DNA of 64,000 nt from Lachnospiraceae bacterium (GCA_902363555.1 CABJAM010000012.1:1-64000); one strand, 5' to 3'; shown: positions 8,252-17,203, numbered from the stretch's first letter. Program-made: numbers and translations. Notes: generated by a model not told the origin, from the sequence alone.

Positions 8252-8869
8252 ATGATTATCGAAATTATTGTCTGTTTGGTCATTGGATATATTTTTGGCT
8301 GCTTTCAGACCGGCTATTTTTACGGCCGGCTCCATGGGATAGATATCCGCAACTACGGCAGCGGTAATGTGGGAACTACAAACACACTGCGTACCCTTGG
8401 CAAAAAGGCCGGGTACATTACATACCTGGGCGACGCGTTAAAGGCTGTATTTGCCATTTTGCTCGTGCGGTATCTGATCTACCCGGCTTCGCCGGACAAT
8501 CTGCTCCTGACCATGTATACGGGCTTTGGCGTGGTGCTCGGCCATAACTATCCTTTCTACTTAAAATTCAAGGGTGGGAAGGGCATCGCGGTGACCAGCG
8601 GCGTCATGCTGGCATTTGACATCCGGTTTGCCATCGTGGGCGGCATTGGCTTTTTTCTTGTGTTTTTCCTGACACGTTATGTCTCCGTGGGATCGCTGGT
8701 GCTTGCTGTGATATTTCCGGTATGCGTCCTGATCTTTTATCCGGGGCAGTGGCATCTGTTTATCGTCAGCCTTGTTTTTTGTGCCATGGCATTTTGGCGG
8801 CATCGGGCGAATATTGTCCGGCTGTGTAAGGGAACGGAAAATCGGTTTGATAAAAAGAAAAAGGAATAG
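8252..8869 (+). CDS. plsY: Acyl-phosphate:glycerol-3-phosphate acyltransferase PlsY
   Basis: This 205-residue integral membrane enzyme moves the acyl group from acyl-phosphate to glycerol-3-phosphate, the first step of phospholipid synthesis. The family motifs GSGNVGTTNTLRTLG and GHNYPFYLKFKGGKG are present, with about five hydrophobic segments. It lies 7 nt after der and just before gpsA, which supplies its glycerol-3-phosphate substrate. Confidence 0.97.
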   Translation: MIIEIIVCLVIGYIFGCFQTGYFYGRLHGIDIRNYGSGNVGTTNTLRTLGKKAGYITYLGDALKAVFAILLVRYLIYPASPDNLLLTMYTGFGVVLGHNYPFYLKFKGGKGIAVTSGVMLAFDIRFAIVGGIGFFLVFFLTRYVSVGSLVLAVIFPVCVLIFYPGQWHLFIVSLVFCAMAFWRHRANIVRLCKGTENRFDKKKKE

Positions 8870-8952
8870 TTTTTGTGTTGGGGCCGGTCAGTCTCCCTGT
8901 TTTAGTATATGGGCGGCAGGACCGGCCCGGCGTTTTTGATGGAGGTATTGCA

Positions 8953-9963
8953 TTGAGAAAAGTAAGTGTGATCGGCGCGGGAGGCTGGGGCTGTGCTCTG
9001 GCCTGTGTGCTTTGTAGAAACGGACATGACGTGACATTATGGTCTATATTGGAAGATGAGGTTCTGGCGCTTCGTCAGAACCGGGTAAACCAGGCCAAGC
9101 TGCCGGGGGTGAGGCTTCCGGAAGCGATTGAGATTACTTCGGATTTAAGCGCTGCATGTTCCGGGAAGGACCTGCTTGTATTTGCTGTGCCCAGCGTATT
9201 TGTCCGCAGTACGTCCAAAATGGCAGGAAAATATGTGGGAGACGGTCAGGTGATCGTCAATGTGGCCAAGGGAATTGAAGAAAATACGTTATATACGATG
9301 ACAGATATCATCAGTGAGGAGATTCCTCAGGCCGATGTGGCCGTATTGTCCGGCCCCTCCCATGCGGAGGAGGTAGGGCGGGAAATTCCCACGACCGTGG
9401 TGGCCGGAGCCAAATCGGAAGTTACGGCCCGTTTGATCCAGGATACGTTTATGAATGATGTTTTCCGTGTGTACATCAGCTCGGATATGACCGGTATTGA
9501 ATTGGGCGGAGCGCTTAAAAATATCATAGCTCTGGCGGCCGGTGTGATCGACGGTCTGGGTCTTGGTGACAATACGAAGGCGGCGCTTATGACCCGGGGG
9601 ATTGCGGAAATGGCCCGGCTTGGACTGGCCGCTGGCGGAAAGCTGCAGACCTTTGCGGGGCTGTCGGGGATCGGTGATTTGATCGTTACCTGTACCAGCC
9701 GTCACAGCCGTAATCACAATGCCGGTGAGCTCATCGGCAGAGGCTACACGATGCAGCAGGCCATGGATGAGGTGAAAATGGTCGTAGAGGGCGTTTTTTC
9801 GGCGAAGGCAGCAAAGAAGATGGCGGAAAAATACGGCGTCTCCATGCCTATTGTGGAGGAAGTGAATAAGGTGCTCTTTGACGGGAAGACGGCAAAGGAC
9901 GCTATGAATGATCTGCTGACGCGGGAGCGTAAGGAGGAGTTTTCGCAGATGGATTGGGAATAA
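8953..9963 (+). CDS. gpsA: Glycerol-3-phosphate dehydrogenase [NAD(P)+]
   Basis: GpsA makes sn-glycerol-3-phosphate from dihydroxyacetone phosphate. The Rossmann motif GAGGWGCAL starts at about residue 8. GPSHAEEV, GGALKNIIALAAGVIDGLG and NTKAALMTRG hold the catalytic lysine and substrate-binding residues. The frame is open from 8875, but TTG 8953 is chosen: GGAGG at 8941-8945 lies 7 nt upstream and the resulting 336 residues match the family. The longer version adds an unrelated leader. Confidence 0.95.
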   Translation: MRKVSVIGAGGWGCALACVLCRNGHDVTLWSILEDEVLALRQNRVNQAKLPGVRLPEAIEITSDLSAACSGKDLLVFAVPSVFVRSTSKMAGKYVGDGQVIVNVAKGIEENTLYTMTDIISEEIPQADVAVLSGPSHAEEVGREIPTTVVAGAKSEVTARLIQDTFMNDVFRVYISSDMTGIELGGALKNIIALAAGVIDGLGLGDNTKAALMTRGIAEMARLGLAAGGKLQTFAGLSGIGDLIVTCTSRHSRNHNAGELIGRGYTMQQAMDEVKMVVEGVFSAKAAKKMAEKYGVSMPIVEEVNKVLFDGKTAKDAMNDLLTRERKEEFSQMDWE

Positions 9964-10047
9964 AGAGTAAATGCGGGGGTGTATTTTTATATCTTTTGTT
10001 TGAAGGAAATGCGACTAAATATTTTGCAAATGCGTAGTGCATCCAAT

Positions 10048-10094
10048 AAAAAACCGGAATTTTTTGCCATATGTGTAAAAAATTCCGGTTTTTT
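10048..10094. terminator. Bidirectional terminator after gpsA
   Basis: A long A-rich/T-rich hairpin has arms around AACCGGAATTTTTT and AAAAAATTCCGGTT and ends in T6. It closes the der-plsY-gpsA transcript and would also stop leftward transcription from the minus-strand promoter at 10206-10233. Confidence 0.85.
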
Positions 10095-10170
10095 ATTGCT
10101 TTATTTGCTTAATTGTGTACAAAAATTATAAAAGTTAGTGCATAATCGCTGCTGAGTGCGTATAATTATT

Positions 10171-10191
10171 CACAAAGTAAAATACTTTATG
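10171..10191 (+). repeat. Recombinase-associated palindromic site 1
   Basis: A 21-bp near-palindrome with AAAG and CTTT in the arms around an asymmetric 7-bp centre, TAAAATA. It matches site 2 (10272-10292) in direct orientation and site 3 (11316-11336) in inverted orientation. It could be a crossover site of the neighbouring tyrosine recombinase or a repressor operator. Confidence 0.7.
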
Positions 10192-10205
10192 AATCTTTAT
10201 GAATT

Positions 10206-10233
10206 ATTATACAGCAAAAATTCAAAATGTCAA
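10206..10233 (-). promoter_or_regulatory. Outward promoter on the minus strand, left of the recombinase
   Basis: Read on the minus strand, TTGACA (10233-10228) and TATAAT (10211-10206) are 16 bp apart. It faces left through site 1 toward the gpsA terminator, where it drives no gene. The sequence from -35 past -10 resembles, as an inverted copy, the promoter at 11283-11311. If the segment inverts, it would face the polysaccharide operon. Confidence 0.6.
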
Positions 10234-10271
10234 TCCTAAGTGTATTTTTTTGTTGTAGGATAAGGAGTGCG

Positions 10272-10292
10272 CATAAAGTAAAATACTTTACG
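10272..10292 (+). repeat. Recombinase-associated palindromic site 2
   Basis: A 21-bp near-palindrome with arms CATAAAG and CTTTACG and centre TAAAATA, in the same orientation as site 1. It lies 19 bp before the recombinase ATG. It differs from the inverted site 3 by one base. Confidence 0.7.
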
Positions 10293-10311
10293 AAAGAAAG
10301 GATATAAGAAG

Positions 10312-11244
10312 ATGAAAAAATTTAATGACTTGTTAGAGGAATGGCTTAATTACATGCAGATGCAGGTGAAACAGTCGACTTATGCCTGCTATGCGCGGTT
10401 GATCTCCACACATATTGCTCCATATTTTGATGGGATGAATGTGAATGAGATTAACCAGACGGTTTTGACACAATTTATATCCGGAAAGCTTGAAAATGGG
10501 CGGGTTGACGGGCGCGGCGGCCTGTCTGAAAAGACGGTAAAGGACATAATGTCTATTCTAAACAGCACACTTAAATATGCTGAGATTGTACATGGAGTAA
10601 AAAAGCCTGCCTTCTTAAAATGGCGCTATTCTAATCTGAATAAGCCGATAGAGATTTTAACGGAAAAAGAACAGGAAATCTTAGAGAATTATCTTATGGA
10701 AGATATGGATATGGCCAAATTCGGCGTGTTGATTTGCCTCTATTCCGGTATGCGTTTGGGAGAAATTTGTGCATTGCGCTGGGAAGATATCGATCTGGGG
10801 CAGGGAATATTTCATATTCGGCGTGCTATGCAAAGAATCTATTTGCCAAATAACCCGAAACATACTAAAATGATAATAGATTTACCAAAAACCCAGGCAT
10901 CCATCAGGGATATTCCGATTGCTTCAGTGCTCAGCGAGTATTTAAGCGGTTATTATCAGCAGGTTGAGAACCCTGAAAGTTATTTTATATCCTGTCGTGG
11001 TGATAAGTTTCTCGACCCCAGGACATATCAGGCTAAATTTAAGATATATCTTGAAAATAGCGGCCTGAGATATCGAAATTTTCACTCTTTGAGACATACA
11101 TTTGCCACACGATGCATTGAAAAGGGGATGGATGTGAAAAGTCTCAGCGAAATTTTAGGCCATTCCAATGTGACGGTGACCTTAAATCGTTATGTTCACT
11201 CGTCAATGGAGCTGAAACGCAGCCAATTGGAAAAGTTGTGCTAA
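10312..11244 (+). CDS. Tyrosine recombinase/integrase at the head of the polysaccharide locus
   Basis: 310 residues. An N-terminal SAM-like core-binding domain (about 1-90) precedes a catalytic domain with Arg148 (SGMRLGE), His258 and Arg261 (HSLRHT), His284 (GHSN) and the nucleophile Tyr294 (NRYVH). All needed residues are present, so it should be active in DNA breakage and rejoining. It is flanked by three related near-palindromes, two upstream and one downstream in opposite orientation, with promoters facing outward at both ends. No phage or transposon genes accompany it. The setting matches recombinases that flip promoters of surface polysaccharide operons in gut bacteria. Role inferred; enzyme family secure. 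Confidence 0.9.
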   Translation: MKKFNDLLEEWLNYMQMQVKQSTYACYARLISTHIAPYFDGMNVNEINQTVLTQFISGKLENGRVDGRGGLSEKTVKDIMSILNSTLKYAEIVHGVKKPAFLKWRYSNLNKPIEILTEKEQEILENYLMEDMDMAKFGVLICLYSGMRLGEICALRWEDIDLGQGIFHIRRAMQRIYLPNNPKHTKMIIDLPKTQASIRDIPIASVLSEYLSGYYQQVENPESYFISCRGDKFLDPRTYQAKFKIYLENSGLRYRNFHSLRHTFATRCIEKGMDVKSLSEILGHSNVTVTLNRYVHSSMELKRSQLEKLC

Positions 11245-11282
11245 TTTTTCCTAAAATTTGCAGGAAAAAGGGCTTTTAGGGT

Positions 11283-11311
11283 TTGACATTTATGTAAATC
11301 TTCTATATAAT
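11283..11311 (+). promoter_or_regulatory. Promoter of the polysaccharide operon
   Basis: TTGACA (11283-11288) and TATAAT (11306-11311) with 17-bp spacing match the consensus perfectly. It reads right through site 3 into the cps genes. Because it lies between the recombinase and site 3, inversion at site 3 would carry it away from the operon. Confidence 0.8.
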
Positions 11312-11315
11312 AATT

Positions 11316-11336
11316 CGTAAAGTATTTTACTTTACG
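11316..11336 (-). repeat. Recombinase-associated palindromic site 3 (inverted)
   Basis: Arms CGTAAAGTA and TACTTTACG flank TTT. The central 7 bp TATTTTA is the reverse complement of the centre of sites 1 and 2, so this copy is inverted relative to them. It overlaps the likely start of transcription of the promoter at 11283-11311, so an operator role is also possible. Confidence 0.75.
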
Positions 11337-11514
11337 ATAACAGGTTTCCCGATCCGGTGGAAATTATTTATGGTGATATTTGCAAATGCCTTATAGATCG
11401 TTTGCAAATTATCAATCTTTCGTGTGATTTCGCCCCTGAGATCCGGGAAAAATCAATAAAGTGATTTTATTAAAGAAGAAACTGTTATCGTTTCTTATAA
11501 ATTTGGAGGACCTG

Positions 11515-12243
11515 ATGTTAGTAGTTGCAGATATGCATTGCCACATATTGCCAGGTCTGGACGATGGTGCCAAAAGCCGGGAGATGATGGAGCAGATGCT
11601 GAAAATGTCGTATGACAGCGGCGTCCGGGCTATGATCGCCACCTCCCACTATAATCCCCGCAGCTTCAAATATTCCCTGCCGGAATATGAGCAGCGGCTG
11701 ATGCTGGCAGCCATGAACGCTATGGACATCGATGCGCAGTACAAGATCTATTCCGGACAGGAAATTTTTTTTGTTAACGGTACTGTCGATGATCTGACGG
11801 CCGGCCGGGCATTAACCCTGGCCCAGTCCAGATACGTACTGGTAGAATTTGCCCCGTACCATACCTATGAATACATACGCAACGCTGTCAATGCACTTCT
11901 GGTGCAGGGGTATTGGCCAATCATCGCTCATGTGGAACGGTATGACGCTATGTTCGGAAACGTCGATAAGGTGACGGAGCTGATCGACCTGGGCGCCTAT
12001 ATCCAGTCCAATGCCAGCCATGTGACCGGGGCCACCGGAGGGAAGCGGATGCGCGGCTTCCTGCATAAGCTGATCAAAGAAGGAAAGGTGCATTTTATCG
12101 CGAGCGACGGGCACAACGTGGAGGGGCGTCCGGCGGAGCTTGGGAAATGCGCGGAGTATGTGTGTAAGAAGTATGGGATGGCGGTGTATGAGCGGATATT
12201 TATAGATAATCCTGGGAGGATCATTGCTAAAGAGATGATCTGA
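11515..12243 (+). CDS. CpsB/YwqE-type PHP-family tyrosine-protein phosphatase
   Basis: 242 residues. The PHP-domain metal ligands are visible in DMHCHILPGLDDG near the N-terminus, in IAHVERY, and in ASDGHN near the C-terminus. Members dephosphorylate the tyrosine cluster of the CpsD kinase and so control capsule chain length. ATG 11515 is preferred over the open frame from 11461, because GGAGG at 11505-11509 lies 5 nt upstream and the protein then begins right at its domain. It is the first gene of the operon, followed by the CpsC and CpsD partners. Confidence 0.92.
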   Translation: MLVVADMHCHILPGLDDGAKSREMMEQMLKMSYDSGVRAMIATSHYNPRSFKYSLPEYEQRLMLAAMNAMDIDAQYKIYSGQEIFFVNGTVDDLTAGRALTLAQSRYVLVEFAPYHTYEYIRNAVNALLVQGYWPIIAHVERYDAMFGNVDKVTELIDLGAYIQSNASHVTGATGGKRMRGFLHKLIKEGKVHFIASDGHNVEGRPAELGKCAEYVCKKYGMAVYERIFIDNPGRIIAKEMI

Positions 12244-12411
12244 GTTAAATCGGATCCGATCAAACCGGATACGATGAAGTTCCATGTTTGGTTCGGCCTG
12301 AGTGCTGGATTGGATTGTGCAGGTTACAGAGAGGATAACGCCGCAGTGGCGTTGAGATAGATTAAGATTGCAGATAAAAATAAACATGAATGAAGAGGTT
12401 TACTGGCTGTT

Positions 12412-13215
12412 ATGGAAAAGAAGTTTGATAATGATGAGATGGAAATTGATCTGAGGGAATTGTTTGCGGTGGTGATGGACAAGATCTTGTGGATACTTTT
12501 GGCAGGTGTCGCTTGTGCCGTTGCCGTTTTTCTTGTGACGAAGCTGGCAATCACGCCCAAGTATACGTCCAGCACGCAGATCTATGTGTTGAGTCAGCAG
12601 AATTCAGAGTCTGTGACGTATAACGATCTGCAGATGGGCAGTCAGCTGGCCGATGACTGCGCGGCTTTAGTAAAAAGCCGGACAGTGACCAGTCAGGTGA
12701 TCGAAAAGCTTGGGCTGAACATAACCGATGACCAGTTGGCATCGCAGATATCCATAAAGGAGGCATCCAGCTCCGGGCGAGTGATGGATATCGTGGTGGT
12801 CCATGAAGATCCGAAACTGGCCCAGCAGATTGCAGATAACGTGCGTGAGATTGCTGCGGATTATTTTGTGGATACCATGGCATTGCAGGCTGTGAACACG
12901 GTGGAGACGGCGAATCTGCCAACATCGCCCTCCAGCCCAAGCGTGATGAAGAATACGGCTATTGGATTCATCGGTGGCTTTGTTCTGGCGGCAGCCATAG
13001 TGATCCTGCTTTTTATGACCAATGATAAGATACGGACCCAGGATGATGTGGAAAAATATCTTGGGCTCAGTGTGCTGGGCGTAATCCCGGATACGGACGA
13101 GGGGATGAATACTGAGGAGCAGGTGGCGGCAAAACGCAAAAAATCCTCCGGGAAACATGCGAAAAAGTCGGCATCCTCATCGGCCAAAACATCGAAATCT
13201 GTCAAAAGCTATTAA
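12412..13215 (+). CDS. Wzz/CpsC-type polysaccharide co-polymerase and kinase activator
   Basis: 267 residues with two membrane segments, at about 23-44 and about 182-203 (IGFIGGFVLAAAIVILLF), enclosing an extracellular domain. The proline-rich LPTSPSSPS just before the second segment is a hallmark of Wzz proteins. The cytoplasmic tail is rich in Lys and Ser. Such proteins set polymer length and activate the BY-kinase encoded next. It lies between the CpsB-like and CpsD-like genes, the usual cps order. Confidence 0.92.
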   Translation: MEKKFDNDEMEIDLRELFAVVMDKILWILLAGVACAVAVFLVTKLAITPKYTSSTQIYVLSQQNSESVTYNDLQMGSQLADDCAALVKSRTVTSQVIEKLGLNITDDQLASQISIKEASSSGRVMDIVVVHEDPKLAQQIADNVREIAADYFVDTMALQAVNTVETANLPTSPSSPSVMKNTAIGFIGGFVLAAAIVILLFMTNDKIRTQDDVEKYLGLSVLGVIPDTDEGMNTEEQVAAKRKKSSGKHAKKSASSSAKTSKSVKSY

Positions 13216-13298
13216 TGGATAAAAGCTGTTAATGGATGTTTGGATATATATTTCTAAATGTTCCTATTATTAAAGAAGTAAAACAGGGAGAAAAAGTC

Positions 13299-14012
13299 AT
13301 GGAGACAGTTACGATCAATAAAGTAGATCATCTGGATTTTTATAAATCTGAGGCTTATAAGACGCTGAGGACCAATATCCAGTTCAGTGGCGACGATATC
13401 AAGGCGGTGGCGATTACGAGCTGTACACCGGCGGAGGGTAAGTCAACGATTTCGTTTAACTTAGCCATCGAGATCGCCAAGAGTGGGAAGCATGTGGTGT
13501 ATATCGATACAGACCTGCGCCGGACGGCGCTGGTGGGCCGTTATCGGATCGAGGGGGCGACCAAGGGCCTGACCCACTTTTTGACCAATCAGTGTACGAT
13601 CAATGATTGTATTTATGCTACGAACATACCGAACATGCACATCATCACGGCCGGGCCTACGCCGCCCAACCCATCGGAGCTTTTGGGAAATAAGTATTTT
13701 AAGCAGATGATGCTGGCACTGCGGAAGGTGTTTGATTATATCATCATCGATACGCCGCCGCTGGGGAGCGTGATCGACAGCGCCATCGTGGCCAAGGAAT
13801 GCGATGGAGCTATCTTGGCGATTAAGGCCAATACGATTGATTATCGTTTTGCAATCAAGGTGAAGGAACAGTTGGAGATGTCCGGATGTCGGATTTTGGG
13901 AACCATACTGACCATGGTACCGGTGAAGAAGAAAGGGTATTATTCCAAATATTATAACAGCTATTATGGGAAGGATTATTCATCTGACTATAGTGATCAG
14001 AGAATGAAATGA
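13299..14012 (+). CDS. CpsD-type bacterial tyrosine kinase
   Basis: About 237 residues. Walker A is TPAEGKST with Lys48, Walker A' is VVYIDTDLRR and Walker B is YIIIDTPP. The C-terminus carries the autophosphorylation cluster, with eight tyrosines in the last 30 residues (YYSKYYNSYYGKDY). It is activated by the CpsC-like protein and reset by the CpsB-like phosphatase to control polysaccharide assembly. ATG 13299 follows CAGGGAG; the upstream extension from 13236 has no clear ribosome site. Confidence 0.93.
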   Translation: METVTINKVDHLDFYKSEAYKTLRTNIQFSGDDIKAVAITSCTPAEGKSTISFNLAIEIAKSGKHVVYIDTDLRRTALVGRYRIEGATKGLTHFLTNQCTINDCIYATNIPNMHIITAGPTPPNPSELLGNKYFKQMMLALRKVFDYIIIDTPPLGSVIDSAIVAKECDGAILAIKANTIDYRFAIKVKEQLEMSGCRILGTILTMVPVKKKGYYSKYYNSYYGKDYSSDYSDQRMK

Positions 14013-14145
14013 TCCAGGGAGCTGCTGGAAGATACTTGAGCGATGAGCTATGAATGGCTCAGATTAATGTACTTAAGATAAAATGATTAGCGGATATTTG
14101 AGAACTGTTTGATTTAATAAAGTAGTGGAAAGAGGAATCAGGACG

Positions 14146-14382
14146 ATGCTGAGAGAGGATTGGAAAACGATGAAATACTTGATCGCGGGAGGGATTCTTT
14201 TTGTTGTGGTTATGGGGGCATTTACGGAGCAGGTTTTAGCGGCTACCGGGAGTGAGGATATGGTCTCGGTAAATCCTGTACGGGCGCTCATTGCAGCCGC
14301 AGGGGCTTTGTTCATTGGGGGGATATTATATATAGGAAGACACCAGTACTTAAAAAGGAAGATCAAAAGTACCCGCCGATAA
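14146..14382 (+). CDS. Small membrane protein of unknown function
   Basis: About 78 residues. The segment from MKYLIAGG to VLA-ATG looks like a signal peptide; a second hydrophobic stretch (AALIAAAGALFIGGILYI in type) ends in a basic tail. Three starts are possible: GTG 14125, ATG 14146 (AGAGG 10 nt upstream) and ATG 14170, which would give a clean signal peptide. I do not recognise the family. It lies between the kinase gene and the dehydratase gene in the same direction, so a role in polymer export or envelope anchoring is only a guess. Confidence 0.6.
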   Translation: MLREDWKTMKYLIAGGILFVVVMGAFTEQVLAATGSEDMVSVNPVRALIAAAGALFIGGILYIGRHQYLKRKIKSTRR

Positions 14383-14406
14383 AAGAGCGATAACGGAGAG
14401 AGAGTT

Positions 14407-16290
14407 ATGAAAAGTGAAGATGCCAACCGAAGAAAAAATGAAACGCGGATATGGATACAGAGGGCCATGGTCATTATGCTCATGGATGTGCTGATCATTA
14501 TTGGTGCCTATTTCCTGGGCCTGATGCTGCGGTTTGATTTTAAATTTTCCAACATACCCCGTGAATACATCGAAGGTTATATCTGGTCCATGCCCTACTG
14601 GGTGATTATCACGGTGGTCGTCCTGTATGCATTCCGGTTGTATCACAGTATCTGGCGTTTTGCAGGAACTGCGGAGATGAGCTGTATGATCGGCGCCTAT
14701 GGGGGGTTGATCCCCTGTTATCTGCTTGGCGGATGGTTCATGGAATTACATATGCCCCGGTCGTACTATTTTATGGGATATTTGATGTGCTTCTGTCTGC
14801 AGACCGGACTGAGATTTTCCTATCGGTTTGTACGGTCGTCCATGAGCCGGCGGCGTCAATGGAGCAGTCCGGAGGATGATGAGAGGATTATGATCATCGG
14901 TGCAGGTCAGGCAGGACTTATTCTGATCCGGGAACTGATCAACAGCAATCATCTGCATACGAAGGTATGTTGTGTGATCGATGATAACCCGAACAAGCAT
15001 GGACGTCTACTGGAAGGGATACCTATTGTAGGCGACCGTTATGCGATCCCTGAGATGGTGAAGAAATACCGGGTGAACCGGATCATCTATGCGATTCCGG
15101 CAACGACGGCCGAGAATCGAAAGGCAATCTTGAACATATGCAAGGAATGTGGCTGCAAGATGCAGGCGGTTCCGGGTGTCTATCAGCTGGTCAATGGTGA
15201 AGTCAGTGTGAGTAAGTTAAAGAATGTGGAGATCATCGATCTGCTGGGGCGTGAGCCGGTAAAGGTGAACAATGCGGAGATACTCCAGTCCATCTGCGGT
15301 AAGGTTATCTTGGTGACCGGCGGAGGCGGTTCCATTGGCAGTGAGTTGTGCCGTCAGATTTCTGGTGCCAGGCCAAAGCAGCTGATCATTTTTGATATCT
15401 ATGAAAACAACGCTTACAGCATCCAGCAGGAGTTAAAGCATGATTTTCCGGAATTGAACCTGGAGGTGCTCATCGGCTCTGTGCGGAATACGAACCGTAT
15501 CAACTATGTGATGGAGACATATCACCCGGACATCATCTTTCATGCGGCTGCCCATAAGCATGTACCATTGATGGAGGACAGCCCCAATGAGGCGATCAAG
15601 AACAACGTGATGGGTACATATAAAACAGCAGTGGCAGCGGCCAGGTATGGTGTGCGCAAGTTCGTATTAATCTCCACAGATAAGGCGGTGAATCCGACCA
15701 ATATCATGGGGGCATCGAAACGTCTTTGTGAGATGGTGGTGCAGATGCTGAACCGGCAGTATGCAGAAACGGATTTCGTTGCGGTGCGGTTTGGGAATGT
15801 TTTAGGGAGCAACGGCAGCGTCATCCCCTTGTTTAAGAAGCAGATCGCTGAGGGCGGTCCGGTGACGGTGACAGATAAGAACATCATACGTTACTTTATG
15901 ACGATCCCGGAGGCGGTGTCGCTGGTGCTGCAGGCAGCTTATTATGCCAAGGGCGGTGAGATCTTTGTGCTGGATATGGGCGATCCGGTACGGATTGATG
16001 ATATGGCACGGAATCTGATACGTTTGTCAGGGTATACGCCGGATGTGGATATAAAGATCGAGTATACCGGACTGCGGCCGGGCGAAAAGCTTTATGAGGA
16101 GCTGCTCATGGCGGAGGAAGGGCTGAAGGCGACGGATAATGCGCTGATCCATGTAGGGGAGCCGATCGAGATGGATGATGAGTGGTTCCGGGAAAAACTG
16201 CGGGAATTGGATGAGGCGAGTTATAAGGAAACAGAGCGTATACGTGTATTGGTGGCTGAGGTGGTGCCGACATACAAATATAAAATGTAA
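14407..16290 (+). CDS. PglF/CapD-type NDP-sugar 4,6-dehydratase, membrane bound
   Basis: 627 residues. Four N-terminal membrane segments (to about residue 130) precede a first Rossmann domain (MIIGAGQAGLILI) and a second, catalytic SDR domain starting at VTGGGGSIGSELC. STDKAVNPTNIMGASKR holds the Met-x-x-x-Lys variant of the SDR active site typical of PglF/WbpM/FlaA1. These enzymes turn UDP-GlcNAc into the 4-keto-6-deoxy sugar that starts UDP-bacillosamine-type or FucNAc/QuiNAc synthesis. It probably supplies the first sugar for the PglC-like transferase at 18428. GAGAGAG precedes the start. Confidence 0.92.
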   Translation: MKSEDANRRKNETRIWIQRAMVIMLMDVLIIIGAYFLGLMLRFDFKFSNIPREYIEGYIWSMPYWVIITVVVLYAFRLYHSIWRFAGTAEMSCMIGAYGGLIPCYLLGGWFMELHMPRSYYFMGYLMCFCLQTGLRFSYRFVRSSMSRRRQWSSPEDDERIMIIGAGQAGLILIRELINSNHLHTKVCCVIDDNPNKHGRLLEGIPIVGDRYAIPEMVKKYRVNRIIYAIPATTAENRKAILNICKECGCKMQAVPGVYQLVNGEVSVSKLKNVEIIDLLGREPVKVNNAEILQSICGKVILVTGGGGSIGSELCRQISGARPKQLIIFDIYENNAYSIQQELKHDFPELNLEVLIGSVRNTNRINYVMETYHPDIIFHAAAHKHVPLMEDSPNEAIKNNVMGTYKTAVAAARYGVRKFVLISTDKAVNPTNIMGASKRLCEMVVQMLNRQYAETDFVAVRFGNVLGSNGSVIPLFKKQIAEGGPVTVTDKNIIRYFMTIPEAVSLVLQAAYYAKGGEIFVLDMGDPVRIDDMARNLIRLSGYTPDVDIKIEYTGLRPGEKLYEELLMAEEGLKATDNALIHVGEPIEMDDEWFREKLRELDEASYKETERIRVLVAEVVPTYKYKM

Positions 16291-16369
16291 ATATGCTATT
16301 CAAGTATGAGAGAATCGATGGACTTATTTCTAAGAGGTATTTACATGAAATAACAGAGGTAAGAAGGAT

Positions 16370-17203
16370 ATGTCTTTAAAATTAATGTATATAACAAATA
16401 ATCCTGATGTTGCTGTGATAGCACAGCGATATGGTGTTGATCGGATATGGATTGATATTGAGACTCTTGGTAAAGAGGAGAGACAAAAAGATATGAATTC
16501 TGTTAAGTCCAATCATAAAATTGAGGATATTGAAAAGATTGTTCCGGTTTTAAATCAGTCAGATCTTCTTGTGAGAGTTAATCCGTGGAATAAGAATTCA
16601 AAAGAAGAAATAAATAGGGTTATCGCAGCTGGCGCAGATATAATTATGTTGCCAATGTGGAAAACAGTAAGGGAAGTGGAAGGTTTCCTTACTGAAGTTG
16701 CAGGACGGGTTCAAACATCCCTTTTACTTGAAACAAAAGAAGCCGAAAATTGTCTTGACGATGTTTTAAAACTAAATGGGATTGATGAAATACATATTGG
16801 ATTAAATGACCTTCATCTTAGCTATGGTCTAAATTTCATGTTTGAATTACTTTCAAATGGTACTATTGATAGGATATGTAAAAAGCTAGCAGAGGTTGGA
16901 ATGCCATATGGCTTTGGCGGTGTGGCTAGGATTGGTGAAGGCATAATTCCGGCGGAAAAGGTCATTCTTGAGCATTATCGTTTGAAATCTACAAGAGCAA
17001 TTTTGTCTAGAAGTTTCTGTAATGTAGATGAATATTCGAACGTTTACGAAGTGGATGATGTTTTTAGAGAGCATGTAAAAAAGTTAAGAATGTTTGAGGA
17101 TGTTGCCTTGAAAGCAGATATGGAAACATTAATGAAAAATCATCAGGAAGTCGTTACAATCGTTGACTGTATTGCTGATAGTAAACGGAGGACGCAAAAA
17201 TGA
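16370..17203 (+). CDS. HpcH/HpaI aldolase/citrate lyase family protein
   Basis: 277 residues with a TIM-barrel pattern: RIWIDIE, LLVRVNPW, AGADIIMLPMW, LLLETKEA and IHIGLNDLHLSYG, matching the phosphoenolpyruvate-like aldolase superfamily. Members cleave or form C-C bonds with pyruvate-type enolates and divalent metal. Its last 4 nt overlap the next gene (ATGA), so it is translationally coupled to a PLP decarboxylase. From here to about 33 kb the DNA is clearly more AT-rich than the flanks. Its substrate in a polysaccharide locus is unknown. Confidence 0.8.
   Translation: MSLKLMYITNNPDVAVIAQRYGVDRIWIDIETLGKEERQKDMNSVKSNHKIEDIEKIVPVLNQSDLLVRVNPWNKNSKEEINRVIAAGADIIMLPMWKTVREVEGFLTEVAGRVQTSLLLETKEAENCLDDVLKLNGIDEIHIGLNDLHLSYGLNFMFELLSNGTIDRICKKLAEVGMPYGFGGVARIGEGIIPAEKVILEHYRLKSTRAILSRSFCNVDEYSNVYEVDDVFREHVKKLRMFEDVALKADMETLMKNHQEVVTIVDCIADSKRRTQK

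Noticed and set aside
10017..11384. Shared ATATTTGCAAATGC-like words near 10017 and 11371, considered as target duplications of a mobile element around the recombinase
   Set aside because: The match is short and imperfect, lies at unequal distances from the palindromic sites and also repeats locally at 11400.
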